NCBI GenBank assembly: GCA_016212935.1
Contig: JACRDE010000646.1
Location: 1 to 33,044, forward strand
Reading direction: 5' to 3'
Length of the DNA stretch: 33,044 nucleotides
DNA from: Desulfomonile tiedjei
GTDB lineage: Bacteria > Desulfobacterota > Desulfomonilia > Desulfomonilales > Desulfomonilaceae
Below are positions 9,840 through 19,264 of the stretch, piece by piece. The notes below the pieces were generated by a model, which worked only from the letters and a program-made list of their open reading frames with translations, did no database searches and was not told the origin of the DNA. The stretch's first letter is position 1. Every line of letters starts with the position of its first letter. Made by a program: the position numbers and the translations under genes.

Positions 9840-10734
9840 CTTTCCAGACAGGAACCTGTCATGCTGATGCCCCTCGCGTGTATAATCCAAAATCTGGTCG
9901 GGAGAGAGAAACTGCTTTCAGCCAATGAAGACCCGCTCAAGAGCTATCTTCCCGCCATCCGCCTCGCCGGTTCCTCTGTCGAAAACTTTTGCCTTAACGA
10001 GATCTGTTACTTCCCGTTCCCGAGAGCTTTTTCGTTTAGATTCCGGATGAAGAAGAGGGAAGCTGGTTCACTGGTATTCACAGAGTCGCCCAGTGGAACA
10101 GCTTCATGAAAATACTCGAGGCCAAAATCGCTGTCATCGAAACAACAGGTGCAGATGACGCACCAACTTCACAGGTTTGCCGCTTCCAGCAGCTTCGGGC
10201 CGCCGGGAATAGCGGGACAAAGCGTATCCCACTGTTTGTGTCATTTATACTGGATTCTTAGAGTGTCAAAGAAGCGCGGGGAGGCTATGTGATGGGCTGC
10301 AAGGACCACCCCATCTTTCGCATGCAAAAAAGACCTCAGATGGCTAGGTAAGGGGTTTGCCGTCCTTTGAGTTGGTGGGGTTTCGCCCGCCTTGCGCTCA
10401 AAGATGTGGATCTGGAACGTCTTGGCATTTTTCTGCGTGTCCAGGTCGGAGGAATTTGAGCGACAGCTCGAGCGGTGCGTCGTCACGAACAGGTAATCAA
10501 GGGGTATGCCTGCGTGAGGGGTTGCATGTTTCTGGATTCCAGCGCGCCATCGGCGCAGTTATCGGGGCCAGGGACACTTATGTGCCTCGAACAGCAAGAA
10601 ACTCTCACATCTTGGTCAGAGAAGCTTCATGAAAATGCCGGTTCCCGGTACTACAGGTGGTTGTTTTCCCGGAAGTGTAGTCCAGTCCGGAGAAATGACC
10701 GAAACATTTAACAAATCCAACGGAGGAAGATGGC

Positions 10735-11910
10735 ATGAAAAGAATCGCAGCGACATTGATTGCACTGGTAATGCTTCTAGTGTTTGGAAGCGTTACTGCA
10801 ACAAACTCTTCTGCCCAGGAGAAGAAACCGGACAAGAAAATCGAGAAATTCGGCGAGGACCAGAGAGTCAAAGAGTGGAAAGGCAAGAAATGGACTACGT
10901 CAGACAAGAAAATTACGTGGCGTGCCAGCGATCCCTGGGGCGGTCTGATCTTTCACGATTTCTTGGTTCATTTCGCTGACAGCGTCAGAGCTGCGAGCGG
11001 CGGACGGCTTGACATCAAAGTGTTTCAGACGGGCGCCATTGTCCCTGCAATGGAAGTCTTCGATGCAGTATCAAAAGGCACTCTTGATTGCGGTCATGCC
11101 TGGTCGGGTTACTGGAAAGGCAAGAATGAGGCGTTCGTAGCGTTTGCTTCTGTGCCGTTCGGACTGGATGTCGAGGGATACAACATTTGGTACTACGAGC
11201 GTGGCGGCGCAAAAATGTTGAATGACCTGTATGCTCCTCACAACATGGTCTCTTTCTTCTGCGGCAATGCCGGTCAGGAACTCGGAATTCATTCCAACAA
11301 GAAAGCGGTCAAGATGGAGGATTTCAAAGGGATGAAACTCCGGACCGTCGGATGGTACCAGGATATTCTCAACCTGCTTGGGGCCAACGTCACACCTCTT
11401 CCCGGTCCTGAAATCTACTTGGCCCTTGAGAGAGGCGTCATCGACGGATGTGAGTTCAGCAGCCCCGCTATCAACCTCCCGCAAGGCTATCACGAAATCA
11501 CAAAATACGTTATCGAACCCGGCGTGCACCAACCCAGCGTTCAGACCGACGTCTTCATCAACAAGAAGAAATGGGAAGAGCTCCCGGACGACCTGAAAGC
11601 AATCGTAGAGATCTGCGCGAAGGAGACCCAACTCTGGGCATGGGCATGGATAGAGAACCTCAATGTCGAGGCAATTGAAAAGATGGGCAAGAAGGTGGAA
11701 TACGTACAGATGGACGATGCCACCATCATAGAATTTGCCAAAATCTCTAAGAAGTACCTCGACGATCTGGCTGCCAAGAATCCGGATGTCAAGAAGGTTA
11801 TGGATTCGCAGGAAAAGTTCAAGAAGGACTTTGCACCGTGGCGCAAGATGCGTGGAGGCGTGGCGCCTTGGCCCTATGAGATGGTCATTGACGGGAAGTT
11901 GTACCAGTAA
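10735..11910 (+). CDS. dctP: TRAP transporter substrate-binding protein (DctP family)
   Basis: Signal peptide; DIKVFQTGAIVPAMEVFDAVSKGTLDCGHAWSGYWKGKN, GMKLRTVGWYQDILNLLGANVTPLPGPEIYLALERGVIDGCEFSSP; followed by dctQM. Confidence 0.93.
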   Translation: MKRIAATLIALVMLLVFGSVTATNSSAQEKKPDKKIEKFGEDQRVKEWKGKKWTTSDKKITWRASDPWGGLIFHDFLVHFADSVRAASGGRLDIKVFQTGAIVPAMEVFDAVSKGTLDCGHAWSGYWKGKNEAFVAFASVPFGLDVEGYNIWYYERGGAKMLNDLYAPHNMVSFFCGNAGQELGIHSNKKAVKMEDFKGMKLRTVGWYQDILNLLGANVTPLPGPEIYLALERGVIDGCEFSSPAINLPQGYHEITKYVIEPGVHQPSVQTDVFINKKKWEELPDDLKAIVEICAKETQLWAWAWIENLNVEAIEKMGKKVEYVQMDDATIIEFAKISKKYLDDLAAKNPDVKKVMDSQEKFKKDFAPWRKMRGGVAPWPYEMVIDGKLYQ

Positions 11911-11941
11911 AACGATAACCTTTTCAGAGAGAACTGTTCGC

Positions 11942-11969
11942 GCCCCGGAGAACGCAGATGCTCCGGGGC
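11942..11969 (+). other. GC-rich stem-loop in the dctP-dctQ intergenic region
   Basis: GCCCCGGAG (11942-11950), 10-nt loop, CTCCGGGGC (11961-11969): 9-bp perfect stem with no U-tract. Confidence 0.6.
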
Positions 11970-12005
11970 CTACAGAACAATCGGTGTACGGGAAGGGAAA
12001 CGGCG

Positions 12006-12506
12006 ATGAAAAAGTTCGTCCGCGCGGTCGACGCGTTTAACGAATTCTTCGGTAGATATGTGGCACTACTGATTTTGCCTCTGGTCTTTGTGGTTTGCTA
12101 CGAGGTTGTAGCCAGGAAACTATTTCGGTCTCCCACCATTTGGGCCTTTGAGGTTACGGTATGGCTGTACGGTGCTCACTTTTTGCTTGGCGCAGCATAC
12201 ACGTACCTCCACGATCGTCACGTTCGGATAGACATATTGTCACAAAAACTTCCGAGCAGGGTTCAGGTCTGGTTATCGATTATCACCTTTGTCTTCATAT
12301 TCGTTCCTTTTGTCGGATGCCTCAGTTACGCAGCGGTAATGTACGCCGCCCACTCATGGGCAGGATGGGAACATAGCTGGAGCGCCTGGAAGCCCCCTCT
12401 GTATCTTTATAAGACCGTGATGCCCGTTGGATTGATCCTGTTATTCGTTCAGGGCCTGGCCAAGTTCGTAAGAGATATTTACAGACTCAAGGGGGAAGAA
12501 ATATGA
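12006..12506 (+). CDS. dctQ: TRAP transporter small permease (DctQ family)
   Basis: About 4 TM helices, FEVTVWLYGAHFLLGAAYTYLHDRHVRIDILSQKLP; its stop overlaps the dctM start. Confidence 0.92.
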   Translation: MKKFVRAVDAFNEFFGRYVALLILPLVFVVCYEVVARKLFRSPTIWAFEVTVWLYGAHFLLGAAYTYLHDRHVRIDILSQKLPSRVQVWLSIITFVFIFVPFVGCLSYAAVMYAAHSWAGWEHSWSAWKPPLYLYKTVMPVGLILLFVQGLAKFVRDIYRLKGEEI

Positions 12507-13834
12507 ATCCTGAAACCGTTGCCCTGTTCATGTTCGGGACCCTTTTCGTGGTCCTCTTCCTGGGACACCCCCTTGCCTTTTCCCTGGGTGCCACTGCCGT
12601 ACTTTACGGCTTGATCGGCTGGGGCGGGTCGCCGGATCAGATTTTCGGAATATTTGCAAACAAGACGTACGGTGTCATGGAGGAGTACGTCCTGGTCGCT
12701 GTGCCATTGTTCATTTTTATGGCACAAATGCTGGACGCTTCGGGCGTGGCAGAGAAGCTTTTTCACACTATGCACGTCCTCTGGGGACCTGTTCGGGGAG
12801 GACTTGGCATAGCCGTAGTCATGGTGTGCACGGTATTTGCCGCATCAACCGGAGTGGTGGGTGCTACCGAGGTCGCCATAGGACTTCTTGCCGCGCCGAA
12901 CCTTCTCAAACGGGGATACGACATACCAATGACAGCCGGATGCATCTGCGCAGGCGGAACCCTGGGGATTCTCATCCCGCCGAGTATCATGCTGGTCGTC
13001 TACGGCGGCTTGACGAACATATCCGTGGGCAAATTGTTCGCTGCCGCGATGCTCCCTGGCCTTACTCTGTCGGCCCTATACATGACCTACATAGCTGTCC
13101 GGTGCGGATTGAATCCTGAGATGGGACCGCCTTTGCCGAAGGAAGAGCGAACCCATACAGTCAAACAGAAAATGTATATGATACTAACCTCGCTTGTCCC
13201 TCCCATGTTTCTTATTCTCATGGTCCTTGGGAGCATCGTAGCCGGAGTCGCAACCACAACAGAGGCTGCGGGCCTTGGAGCTTTGGGGGCGACAATTCTC
13301 GCTCTTGTTTATGGCCGTTTGACATGGGACGCAATCGTGGACGCCTCTACGTCCACGCTGAAGATCACAAGCATGGTTATGGTGCTATTTCTTGGAGGAA
13401 ACGCGTTCCAATCTATCTTCATGGGACTTGGAGGGGGCGATTCCGTTTCCAGCCTTCTGCTGGGTCTCGAGGTCAGCCCGTATGCGGTTCTCTTCATAAT
13501 GATGGGGATCGTCTTTTTCCTCGGAATGTTCATCGATTGGCTGGGTATCCTTTTGATAGTGATCCCGGTATTTACTCCGGTGGCACAAGAACTGGGTTTC
13601 GATCCGCTGTGGTTCGGGACTCTCATCTGTGTGAATTTGCAGATGGCCTTCCTCACGCCTCCGTTCGGGTATTCGCTGTTTTACCTGAGGGGAATAGCTC
13701 CGCCGGAAATGACAATGGGGCTCATCTACAAGGGAGTCGTGCCATTCATTTGTCTCCAGTGGGTAGGGTTGATTGCTTGTATCGTATATCCTCCGCTGGT
13801 AATGTATCTACCGACAGCGCTCTTCGGAGAATGA
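12503..13834 (+). CDS. dctM: TRAP transporter large permease (DctM family)
   Basis: 443 aa polytopic; FMAQMLDASGVAEKLF, GGTLGILIPPSIMLVVYG, FLTPPFGYSLFYLRGIAP. Confidence 0.95.
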   Translation: MNPETVALFMFGTLFVVLFLGHPLAFSLGATAVLYGLIGWGGSPDQIFGIFANKTYGVMEEYVLVAVPLFIFMAQMLDASGVAEKLFHTMHVLWGPVRGGLGIAVVMVCTVFAASTGVVGATEVAIGLLAAPNLLKRGYDIPMTAGCICAGGTLGILIPPSIMLVVYGGLTNISVGKLFAAAMLPGLTLSALYMTYIAVRCGLNPEMGPPLPKEERTHTVKQKMYMILTSLVPPMFLILMVLGSIVAGVATTTEAAGLGALGATILALVYGRLTWDAIVDASTSTLKITSMVMVLFLGGNAFQSIFMGLGGGDSVSSLLLGLEVSPYAVLFIMMGIVFFLGMFIDWLGILLIVIPVFTPVAQELGFDPLWFGTLICVNLQMAFLTPPFGYSLFYLRGIAPPEMTMGLIYKGVVPFICLQWVGLIACIVYPPLVMYLPTALFGE

Positions 13835-13877
13835 GCACCGATGGTGCAATATGCCCAAACCAGAGAGGCGTTTTAGC

Positions 13878-14708
13878 ATGAATATCATAACCGTATCACG
13901 GCTCGTGGGTTCGTACGGCGACGAAATTGCCGCAAGAGTGGCCGAGAAAATGGGCTTGGAGTTCATCGGACGCACGGGCCTGCATGAATTGGCAATGAGT
14001 TGCGACCCGGAGTACAGCGAAGCATGCAGCATCTATGAAACCGAACACGGCCCCAGTTTCTTCGAGCGGCTTTTCTTTGACAAGCCTTCACACAGGAGTC
14101 TTTTCGAGGCGCTCACTTATGAGCAGGCCAGCCGAGGCAACGTGGTCATGGTCGGTCGTGGCGCGCAAATTGTGTTGCACGACATCCCTGGAGTTTTTTG
14201 TGTGGGGGTCATTGCCGCTCGCAAGACGAGAGTTCAGCGGATAGCGGACAAGCTGGCCATCTCACCAGACGAGGCCGATTATTACGTGGAAAAGTACGAT
14301 CGAGAGCGAATAACGCTGATCCGAACTGTTTTCGATGAAGACCCAACCGATTTGTTCCTGTACAATCTTCTGATCAACACGGACCACTACTCAGCTGAAA
14401 ATGCTGCAGACGTGGTCGTCCACGCTGTCACCAAGATGGACAAAGTTCCTAATGGAAAAGATATAGTGGAACAACTGAAGGCAATGGCCCTTGCCAAGAG
14501 GGTCGAAGCCCTGGTCCGGAAGAAATTGACTTCCGCTGTCGCGCGAAGCGTTGACATCTCGTTGGAACCAGACGGCGTACTCCGGATCACGGGAGTAATT
14601 CGGGAAAGGGCAGACAAGGAAAAAGCCGGAAGAATTGCGTCCAATTATCCGGGAGTATCAAGGGTAGAGAACGAATTAAAGGTGACGGACTTGTCATTCG
14701 GGGTTTGA
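13878..14708 (+). CDS. Cytidylate-kinase-like protein with C-terminal BON-like domain
   Basis: N-terminus MNIITVSRLVGSYGDEIAARVAEKMGLEFIGR and VVMVGRGAQIVL match Cytidylate_kin2-type proteins; C-terminal VDISLEPDGVLRITGVIRERADKEKAGRIASNYPGVSRVENELKV matches the BON pattern. Confidence 0.75.
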   Translation: MNIITVSRLVGSYGDEIAARVAEKMGLEFIGRTGLHELAMSCDPEYSEACSIYETEHGPSFFERLFFDKPSHRSLFEALTYEQASRGNVVMVGRGAQIVLHDIPGVFCVGVIAARKTRVQRIADKLAISPDEADYYVEKYDRERITLIRTVFDEDPTDLFLYNLLINTDHYSAENAADVVVHAVTKMDKVPNGKDIVEQLKAMALAKRVEALVRKKLTSAVARSVDISLEPDGVLRITGVIRERADKEKAGRIASNYPGVSRVENELKVTDLSFGV

Positions 14709-14727
14709 CGGGTCAGGCAAACGAACA

Positions 14728-15054
14728 ATGTCGGAAACCGCACAAATTTTACTCGGCTTCATTTTTCTCATCGGCTGCTTTGTTTTGACCCGCTACATAG
14801 TGACGTGGCAAATCAAGCGCGCAACCGGATTGATTATCAGAGACCTGGAAAAACAGGAGGCCTTCGATCCACTCACCGCGGTTGATTTGCCCTACACCAA
14901 GCAAAATCCGCTCCGAATGGGCATGAGGAATTATTACGCCAAGTCCATGGAGTACATGGTGAACGAGGGCGTAGTCGGAAAAACCGGGAGCGGAAAATAC
15001 TATCTGCGCGTCAGGCGTACGGAGGAGCATCGTCCCGAGTTGCAGGAATCGTAG
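14728..15054 (+). CDS. Small membrane-anchored protein of unknown function
   Basis: 108 aa; N-terminal TM helix (ILLGFIFLIGCFVLTRYIVTW) and basic soluble tail; closely follows the kinase/BON gene. Confidence 0.6.
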   Translation: MSETAQILLGFIFLIGCFVLTRYIVTWQIKRATGLIIRDLEKQEAFDPLTAVDLPYTKQNPLRMGMRNYYAKSMEYMVNEGVVGKTGSGKYYLRVRRTEEHRPELQES

Positions 15055-15157
15055 CAGAAACCGTCTTTCTTGCGAGGCGAGCACGACTCTGTTTTCTGCC
15101 TTCTTTCCCAAAGGAGGTTGGGTAGCCACATCACTAGCCCACATTGTAATACTAATG

Positions 15158-15231
15158 CGCAGTCAAAGAAGTAAAATCGGGGAGGAATTTCTTACAAGAA
15201 GTGCCTCCCCGATTTTACTTCTTTGACTGCG
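15158..15231. repeat. Perfect 28-bp inverted repeat with 18-nt centre
   Basis: CGCAGTCAAAGAAGTAAAATCGGGGAGG (15158-15185) and its exact reverse complement (15204-15231); the centre contains a second short stem TTCTT-AC-AAGAA. Confidence 0.9.
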
Positions 15232-15294
15232 AAATGGCGTAAGATGGATTTGGGGACAACACTTCTCGGCCGGGGTCGCTATAACGCTTGCGGG

Positions 15295-15951
15295 TTACCT
15301 GGAGTTATCTTTCTTCGGCTTCTGCTTCTTTACGGGTTTGCTCGGCGGTGGTTTGGGGGCACTGAGTTTCGGGGGCTCTGTTTCGATCGGGTTTATCTTC
15401 TTCAGTTGATCATTGAAAGCCTTCCAGGAGGCTGCGTACTCACCTGCTTGATCTTTCATCATCTCAAGGGCGACGCGTGCGACCAAGAATGCCTTGAGGG
15501 ACTTCAGTTCTTCGGCCATGTCAAGCTTCCAGGATGCTCCAGCGTCCTTGCGAACCATTCTGATGACCCTCAAACTGCCTTTGAGCGTTCTTGTCTGCAG
15601 GAGCGCAAGAGTGTCTTCGGACTGCATTACCGTGGGAATCGCCGTGGGGTCCAGGGCGTTCAACAAAGCCAGAGATTCCGGCGGTTGGTCAAGTTTGTAT
15701 TGTGACGCCAGTTCCAGTGCGAGATTGCGGGATTCGTCCGTGAGCAGTTCCCGGCTTTCGACCACATTATCGGCCTTCATGCGATCGCGGTACAGTGTGA
15801 AGACAGCGTCCGGTTTGCTGGGGACAAGTTGGCAACCCAATGAGAACCCTGACACAAGGACAAGAATTCCCACCAGACGCTCAAAACTCTTCCGGCACGA
15901 GTCGCCACGGCTGACCTTCCCTACAGATCCAGATGTATCGCAGGTGGTCAT
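15295..15951 (-). CDS. Putative lipoprotein with Pro/Lys-rich C-terminal tail
   Basis: Hydrophobic segment ending in lipobox-like GFSLGC; C-terminus PPKLSAPKPPPSKPVKKQKPKKDNSR; start uncertain. Confidence 0.6.
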   Translation of the reverse strand: MTTCDTSGSVGKVSRGDSCRKSFERLVGILVLVSGFSLGCQLVPSKPDAVFTLYRDRMKADNVVESRELLTDESRNLALELASQYKLDQPPESLALLNALDPTAIPTVMQSEDTLALLQTRTLKGSLRVIRMVRKDAGASWKLDMAEELKSLKAFLVARVALEMMKDQAGEYAASWKAFNDQLKKINPIETEPPKLSAPKPPPSKPVKKQKPKKDNSR

Positions 15952-16115
15952 GAAAGATCGGGTCGTCTCCTTTCAACGAGTGTGTCAGGGCGATCTTCTG
16001 CCCGGTCCTGACGAGGAAGTTGTCATTGAAGGGGCCTTACCGCAATAAACTCGGCCTGGTACTTCCTATTTCCAGCCAATTGAACGAGACTCCGAACCCG
16101 AAATCATAAGCCGCT

Positions 16116-17321
16116 TCAATTAGACACGAAGTCCGGTCCGCAGTCAATTCTTCCGCGTGCACCCCCTATGCTTCGGTCGAGGATCTTCAGATCGGTACAC
16201 GAGTCCGTCCGCGCAGCATCCATACAGGGCACACGAGCAGGAAACCACGCTGTCATTACGGTGCCGTGAGGCTTTCGCCTATCCGCTTCAAGTGTGCCTC
16301 CGTGAAGCTGCATTATCTCCTTACATATGGACAAGCCCAGACCCGATCCTTTTTCGCCATTCGTTCCTTTGGCGCGGCCCCTGTGGAAGCGTTGAAAGAT
16401 CCTGTCACGCTCTGCAGTCTTTATCCCCACGCCCGAGTCTTCCACTCGGATTTCCACTCCCGGTCTCCCGTCTCTCGTTATGGCACGCGTAACTGTTTTC
16501 ACCAGGCCGCCACCCGGCGTGAACTTGATTGCATTGGAGACAAGATTGTTCACGAGTTGAGAAATCCGGCCAATGTCTCCCTGGATTTTGGGAAGATCGC
16601 CCGCTAAATCCGTCTGGAACGAGATTTCTTTTGCAGAAGCAAGTATCCGTAGCCCTTGGATACATTGATTTACTGGGAGATTCACATCCACAGGGAAAGA
16701 TCTCAGCCCAGCCGCCCCTGATTCCAGTCTCAATAGCTCCAAGAGCGAATTGATGAAAGCCAACTGATCTTTCGCACACTGGTAGAGGGTCTCAATGCCA
16801 GAAGCCGTAGTCGAGGGCTCGTTGGTTCGTCGCAGCAGTTCTATGGTTCCCAGCAATGTTTGAAACGGAGCACGCACGTCATGAGAAAGAACCGACAGAA
16901 GTTCAGCTTGTCGCCGGCTCAATTCCTCTGCCTGACGCCTCAGGCGATTTCGCTCCACAAGGTTCTCGATCATCACCGCTATTTTGCGAGGATCCAAGCT
17001 CAACAGTTCACGTTTTTCCAGGTAACCGTCTGCTCCTGCAGCGAACGCCTCGTTCCAGGCATCCACCGTTTCCATGGAGGAGCTTACAAGGACCGTACTG
17101 TGCGGGTCCCGCTCCTTGATTTCCCGGCAAATCTCTATTCCGTTGCCATCAGGGAACACAATATCCAAAATGATTGCGTCATAGCGCTTTTTCGCCGCGT
17201 CACGGGCTGTCTTAGCCGTATCCGCCTGATCGATGCAGAACTTGTCCTGGAGCATCAGGCAGACTTTCCGGCGAATAATTGGTTCGTCGTCAGCCACGAG
17301 GAGATGCAGTTCGCTGTTCAT
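16116..17321 (-). CDS. REC-histidine kinase hybrid (N-terminal receiver, HisKA, HATPase_c)
   Basis: LLVADDEPIIRR...DAIILDIVFPDGNG (REC), VLSHDVRAPFQTLLGTIELL (HisKA), NLVSNAIKFTPGGG / GSGLGLSICKEIMQLHGG (HATPase). Confidence 0.92.
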   Translation of the reverse strand: MNSELHLLVADDEPIIRRKVCLMLQDKFCIDQADTAKTARDAAKKRYDAIILDIVFPDGNGIEICREIKERDPHSTVLVSSSMETVDAWNEAFAAGADGYLEKRELLSLDPRKIAVMIENLVERNRLRRQAEELSRRQAELLSVLSHDVRAPFQTLLGTIELLRRTNEPSTTASGIETLYQCAKDQLAFINSLLELLRLESGAAGLRSFPVDVNLPVNQCIQGLRILASAKEISFQTDLAGDLPKIQGDIGRISQLVNNLVSNAIKFTPGGGLVKTVTRAITRDGRPGVEIRVEDSGVGIKTAERDRIFQRFHRGRAKGTNGEKGSGLGLSICKEIMQLHGGTLEADRRKPHGTVMTAWFPARVPCMDAARTDSCTDLKILDRSIGGARGRIDCGPDFVSN

Positions 17322-19264
17322 TTAGGCTCCGTAAGAAGAGGCAACCGAATAGTGAAGGAAGATCCGCTCCCAGGCTTGCTTCTGACTTCGATTCTTCCAT
17401 TATGGGCCGTTGCGATCCGCCGGGCCAAATACAGTCCTCGTCCGGTGCCTCCGGTCGTGAATCCCAGTTGAAAGATCTTCCCGAGGTTTTCCGGAGGAAT
17501 GCCAGGGCCGCTGTCTTCCACCCGAACGAAGGCTTCGAGGTTCTCGCCCCCTGTGGAGATGGTTATTTCGCCACCTTTTTCTGTGAACTTCACGGCGTTA
17601 CGGATAATGTTGTCCAGAGCCCTGACCAGGAAGCGCTCTTCCCCTCTTACGTAACAAGCCGATTGATGCAGATGATCAGACTTGATGGTGAGTCCTTTAC
17701 CTGCCGCTGCTTCCCGGTAGTTTGCCACGCATCGGTCCACCACCAGGTTCAGGTTGACTGTAGAGGGTCTTATCTGGAAAGCATCCGAGTGCAGTCGAAT
17801 GAAATCCATGCGGTCTTCCAGCATGGCAAATAGCTCTACTCGCTTATGCTCCACCTGATCCAGGAACTGGACCCCCTCCTCTATTCGCCCGTCAGAAACG
17901 AGTTCCTTGGCGCTGTCCAGCCCTACGCCAATAACATCAAGGGCGGCCTTCAATTCGTGGCGATAAAGGCTCCCTATTTCCTTGTCTATCAGGTATTGAT
18001 CCGTTGTATCTTTTAACAGGATGACCTGAGATTGCAGTTCCACTTCGAACCTTTTGCCGCCGGAATAGATGATAATGCGATCTCCAAAGATCTCGCATGC
18101 TTCTTGGTTCTTGCGTATGAAGGCTGTGATTCTGGAAAGAACGTGGTCACGGGAATAGCGCCGTAGTGCGTCTTCCAACGATCCGTTCCCGAAGAGCAGT
18201 TCTCTGAGATGCTGGTTTTCCGTAAGCACGGACTCCGCCGCAGGGTTCATGTAATATAGTAGTCCGGTACGATCAACACAAATGATGCCGTCCGGGACCA
18301 TTTCAAGGGCCTGCCTGTCGAGTTCGCTGTTTCGGACCCTTCTTTCGCGCTCTTCTTTGAGGCGCTCCGTGCGGTTGCGGTGAACTGACTCTTTTGCGAA
18401 GGAATATGATTCAAAAAGGAATTTCTTGACCAATTGTTGCTTGGAACCTTCAGTGGTCAGGAGATATCCCCCGTTGGAGGCTTCCACTATCTTAGCGAGT
18501 CTGAGGCGATGAAAGAACAGGTGATCCGTATGGCTGAGCCACAGTGAACGCCACTCTTTGTCCGTAAGCGGAACGTAAAAGAGAGACAGCAGGTACACTG
18601 TTCTGGTCAGTGACGACAGTTCTTTCATGTCGTGAACTGAACGCAGAAGCTGGTGGAAGTCGATCTGGCCGGGACTCGGACGATTGGGAAGTTCTGTATT
18701 TCTGGGGAGAGAAGGACGCCACAGATGAAGGATTTCCACACCACCGTACCGAGATCTCAACGAAGTGAGAAGTTCGGGGGATATGCCTGAGTCCAGAAGC
18801 CTGAGAATACACAGTCTGGATGCTGCTCTGAGCTCTTCCTGGACGTCGCGACGTGACAAAACGCTTTCTATCAGAAACGGAATAGCCACTGCCGGATCGC
18901 ATTCTTTGAGCAGAACTACTTGCATAAACCCCATGTCAGGGGAAGGATATTCTTTCAGAAGCTCTTCCGGGTTCCCTCTTAGTTGCCTGTAGGCCCACAT
19001 GCAGGCTGGCGTGACAAATCCCCGGTTGAGAATGGTGTTGCGAAGCGTGACTCTCTGCGTGACAGTAGCCCATCGTACCCCTGCCTGCACAGCAAGGTTC
19101 TGATATGAAGCTTCGCCCTGCTCCAGAAACTCCAGCAATTCTGAAAAGGCTTTCTCAGAAAGCCTGGCGTGACCGGCAGTATCTCGTTCAAAAAAGACTT
19201 CAAAACGCGACAGTGTTTCTACGGGTGCTCGCTTCTCAATTTCTTTTAACAACTTTTTAAACAT
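17318..19264 (-). CDS. Sensor histidine kinase with uncharacterised N-terminal region and PAS domain
   Basis: PAS-like ALEMVPDGIICVDRTGLLYYMNPAAESVL; YRHELKAALDVIGVGLDSA phosphoacceptor; NIIRNAVKFTEKGGEI, GRGLYLARRIATAHNGRIEVRS. 4-nt overlap with the downstream REC-HK. Confidence 0.88.
   Translation of the reverse strand: MFKKLLKEIEKRAPVETLSRFEVFFERDTAGHARLSEKAFSELLEFLEQGEASYQNLAVQAGVRWATVTQRVTLRNTILNRGFVTPACMWAYRQLRGNPEELLKEYPSPDMGFMQVVLLKECDPAVAIPFLIESVLSRRDVQEELRAASRLCILRLLDSGISPELLTSLRSRYGGVEILHLWRPSLPRNTELPNRPSPGQIDFHQLLRSVHDMKELSSLTRTVYLLSLFYVPLTDKEWRSLWLSHTDHLFFHRLRLAKIVEASNGGYLLTTEGSKQQLVKKFLFESYSFAKESVHRNRTERLKEERERRVRNSELDRQALEMVPDGIICVDRTGLLYYMNPAAESVLTENQHLRELLFGNGSLEDALRRYSRDHVLSRITAFIRKNQEACEIFGDRIIIYSGGKRFEVELQSQVILLKDTTDQYLIDKEIGSLYRHELKAALDVIGVGLDSAKELVSDGRIEEGVQFLDQVEHKRVELFAMLEDRMDFIRLHSDAFQIRPSTVNLNLVVDRCVANYREAAAGKGLTIKSDHLHQSACYVRGEERFLVRALDNIIRNAVKFTEKGGEITISTGGENLEAFVRVEDSGPGIPPENLGKIFQLGFTTGGTGRGLYLARRIATAHNGRIEVRSKPGSGSSFTIRLPLLTEPK

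Noticed and set aside
11071-11631. 186-aa minus-strand ORF
   Set aside because: Antisense to dctP; mirror of its codon usage with no recognisable motif.
13324-13881. 185-aa plus-strand ORF
   Set aside because: Alternate frame within dctM.
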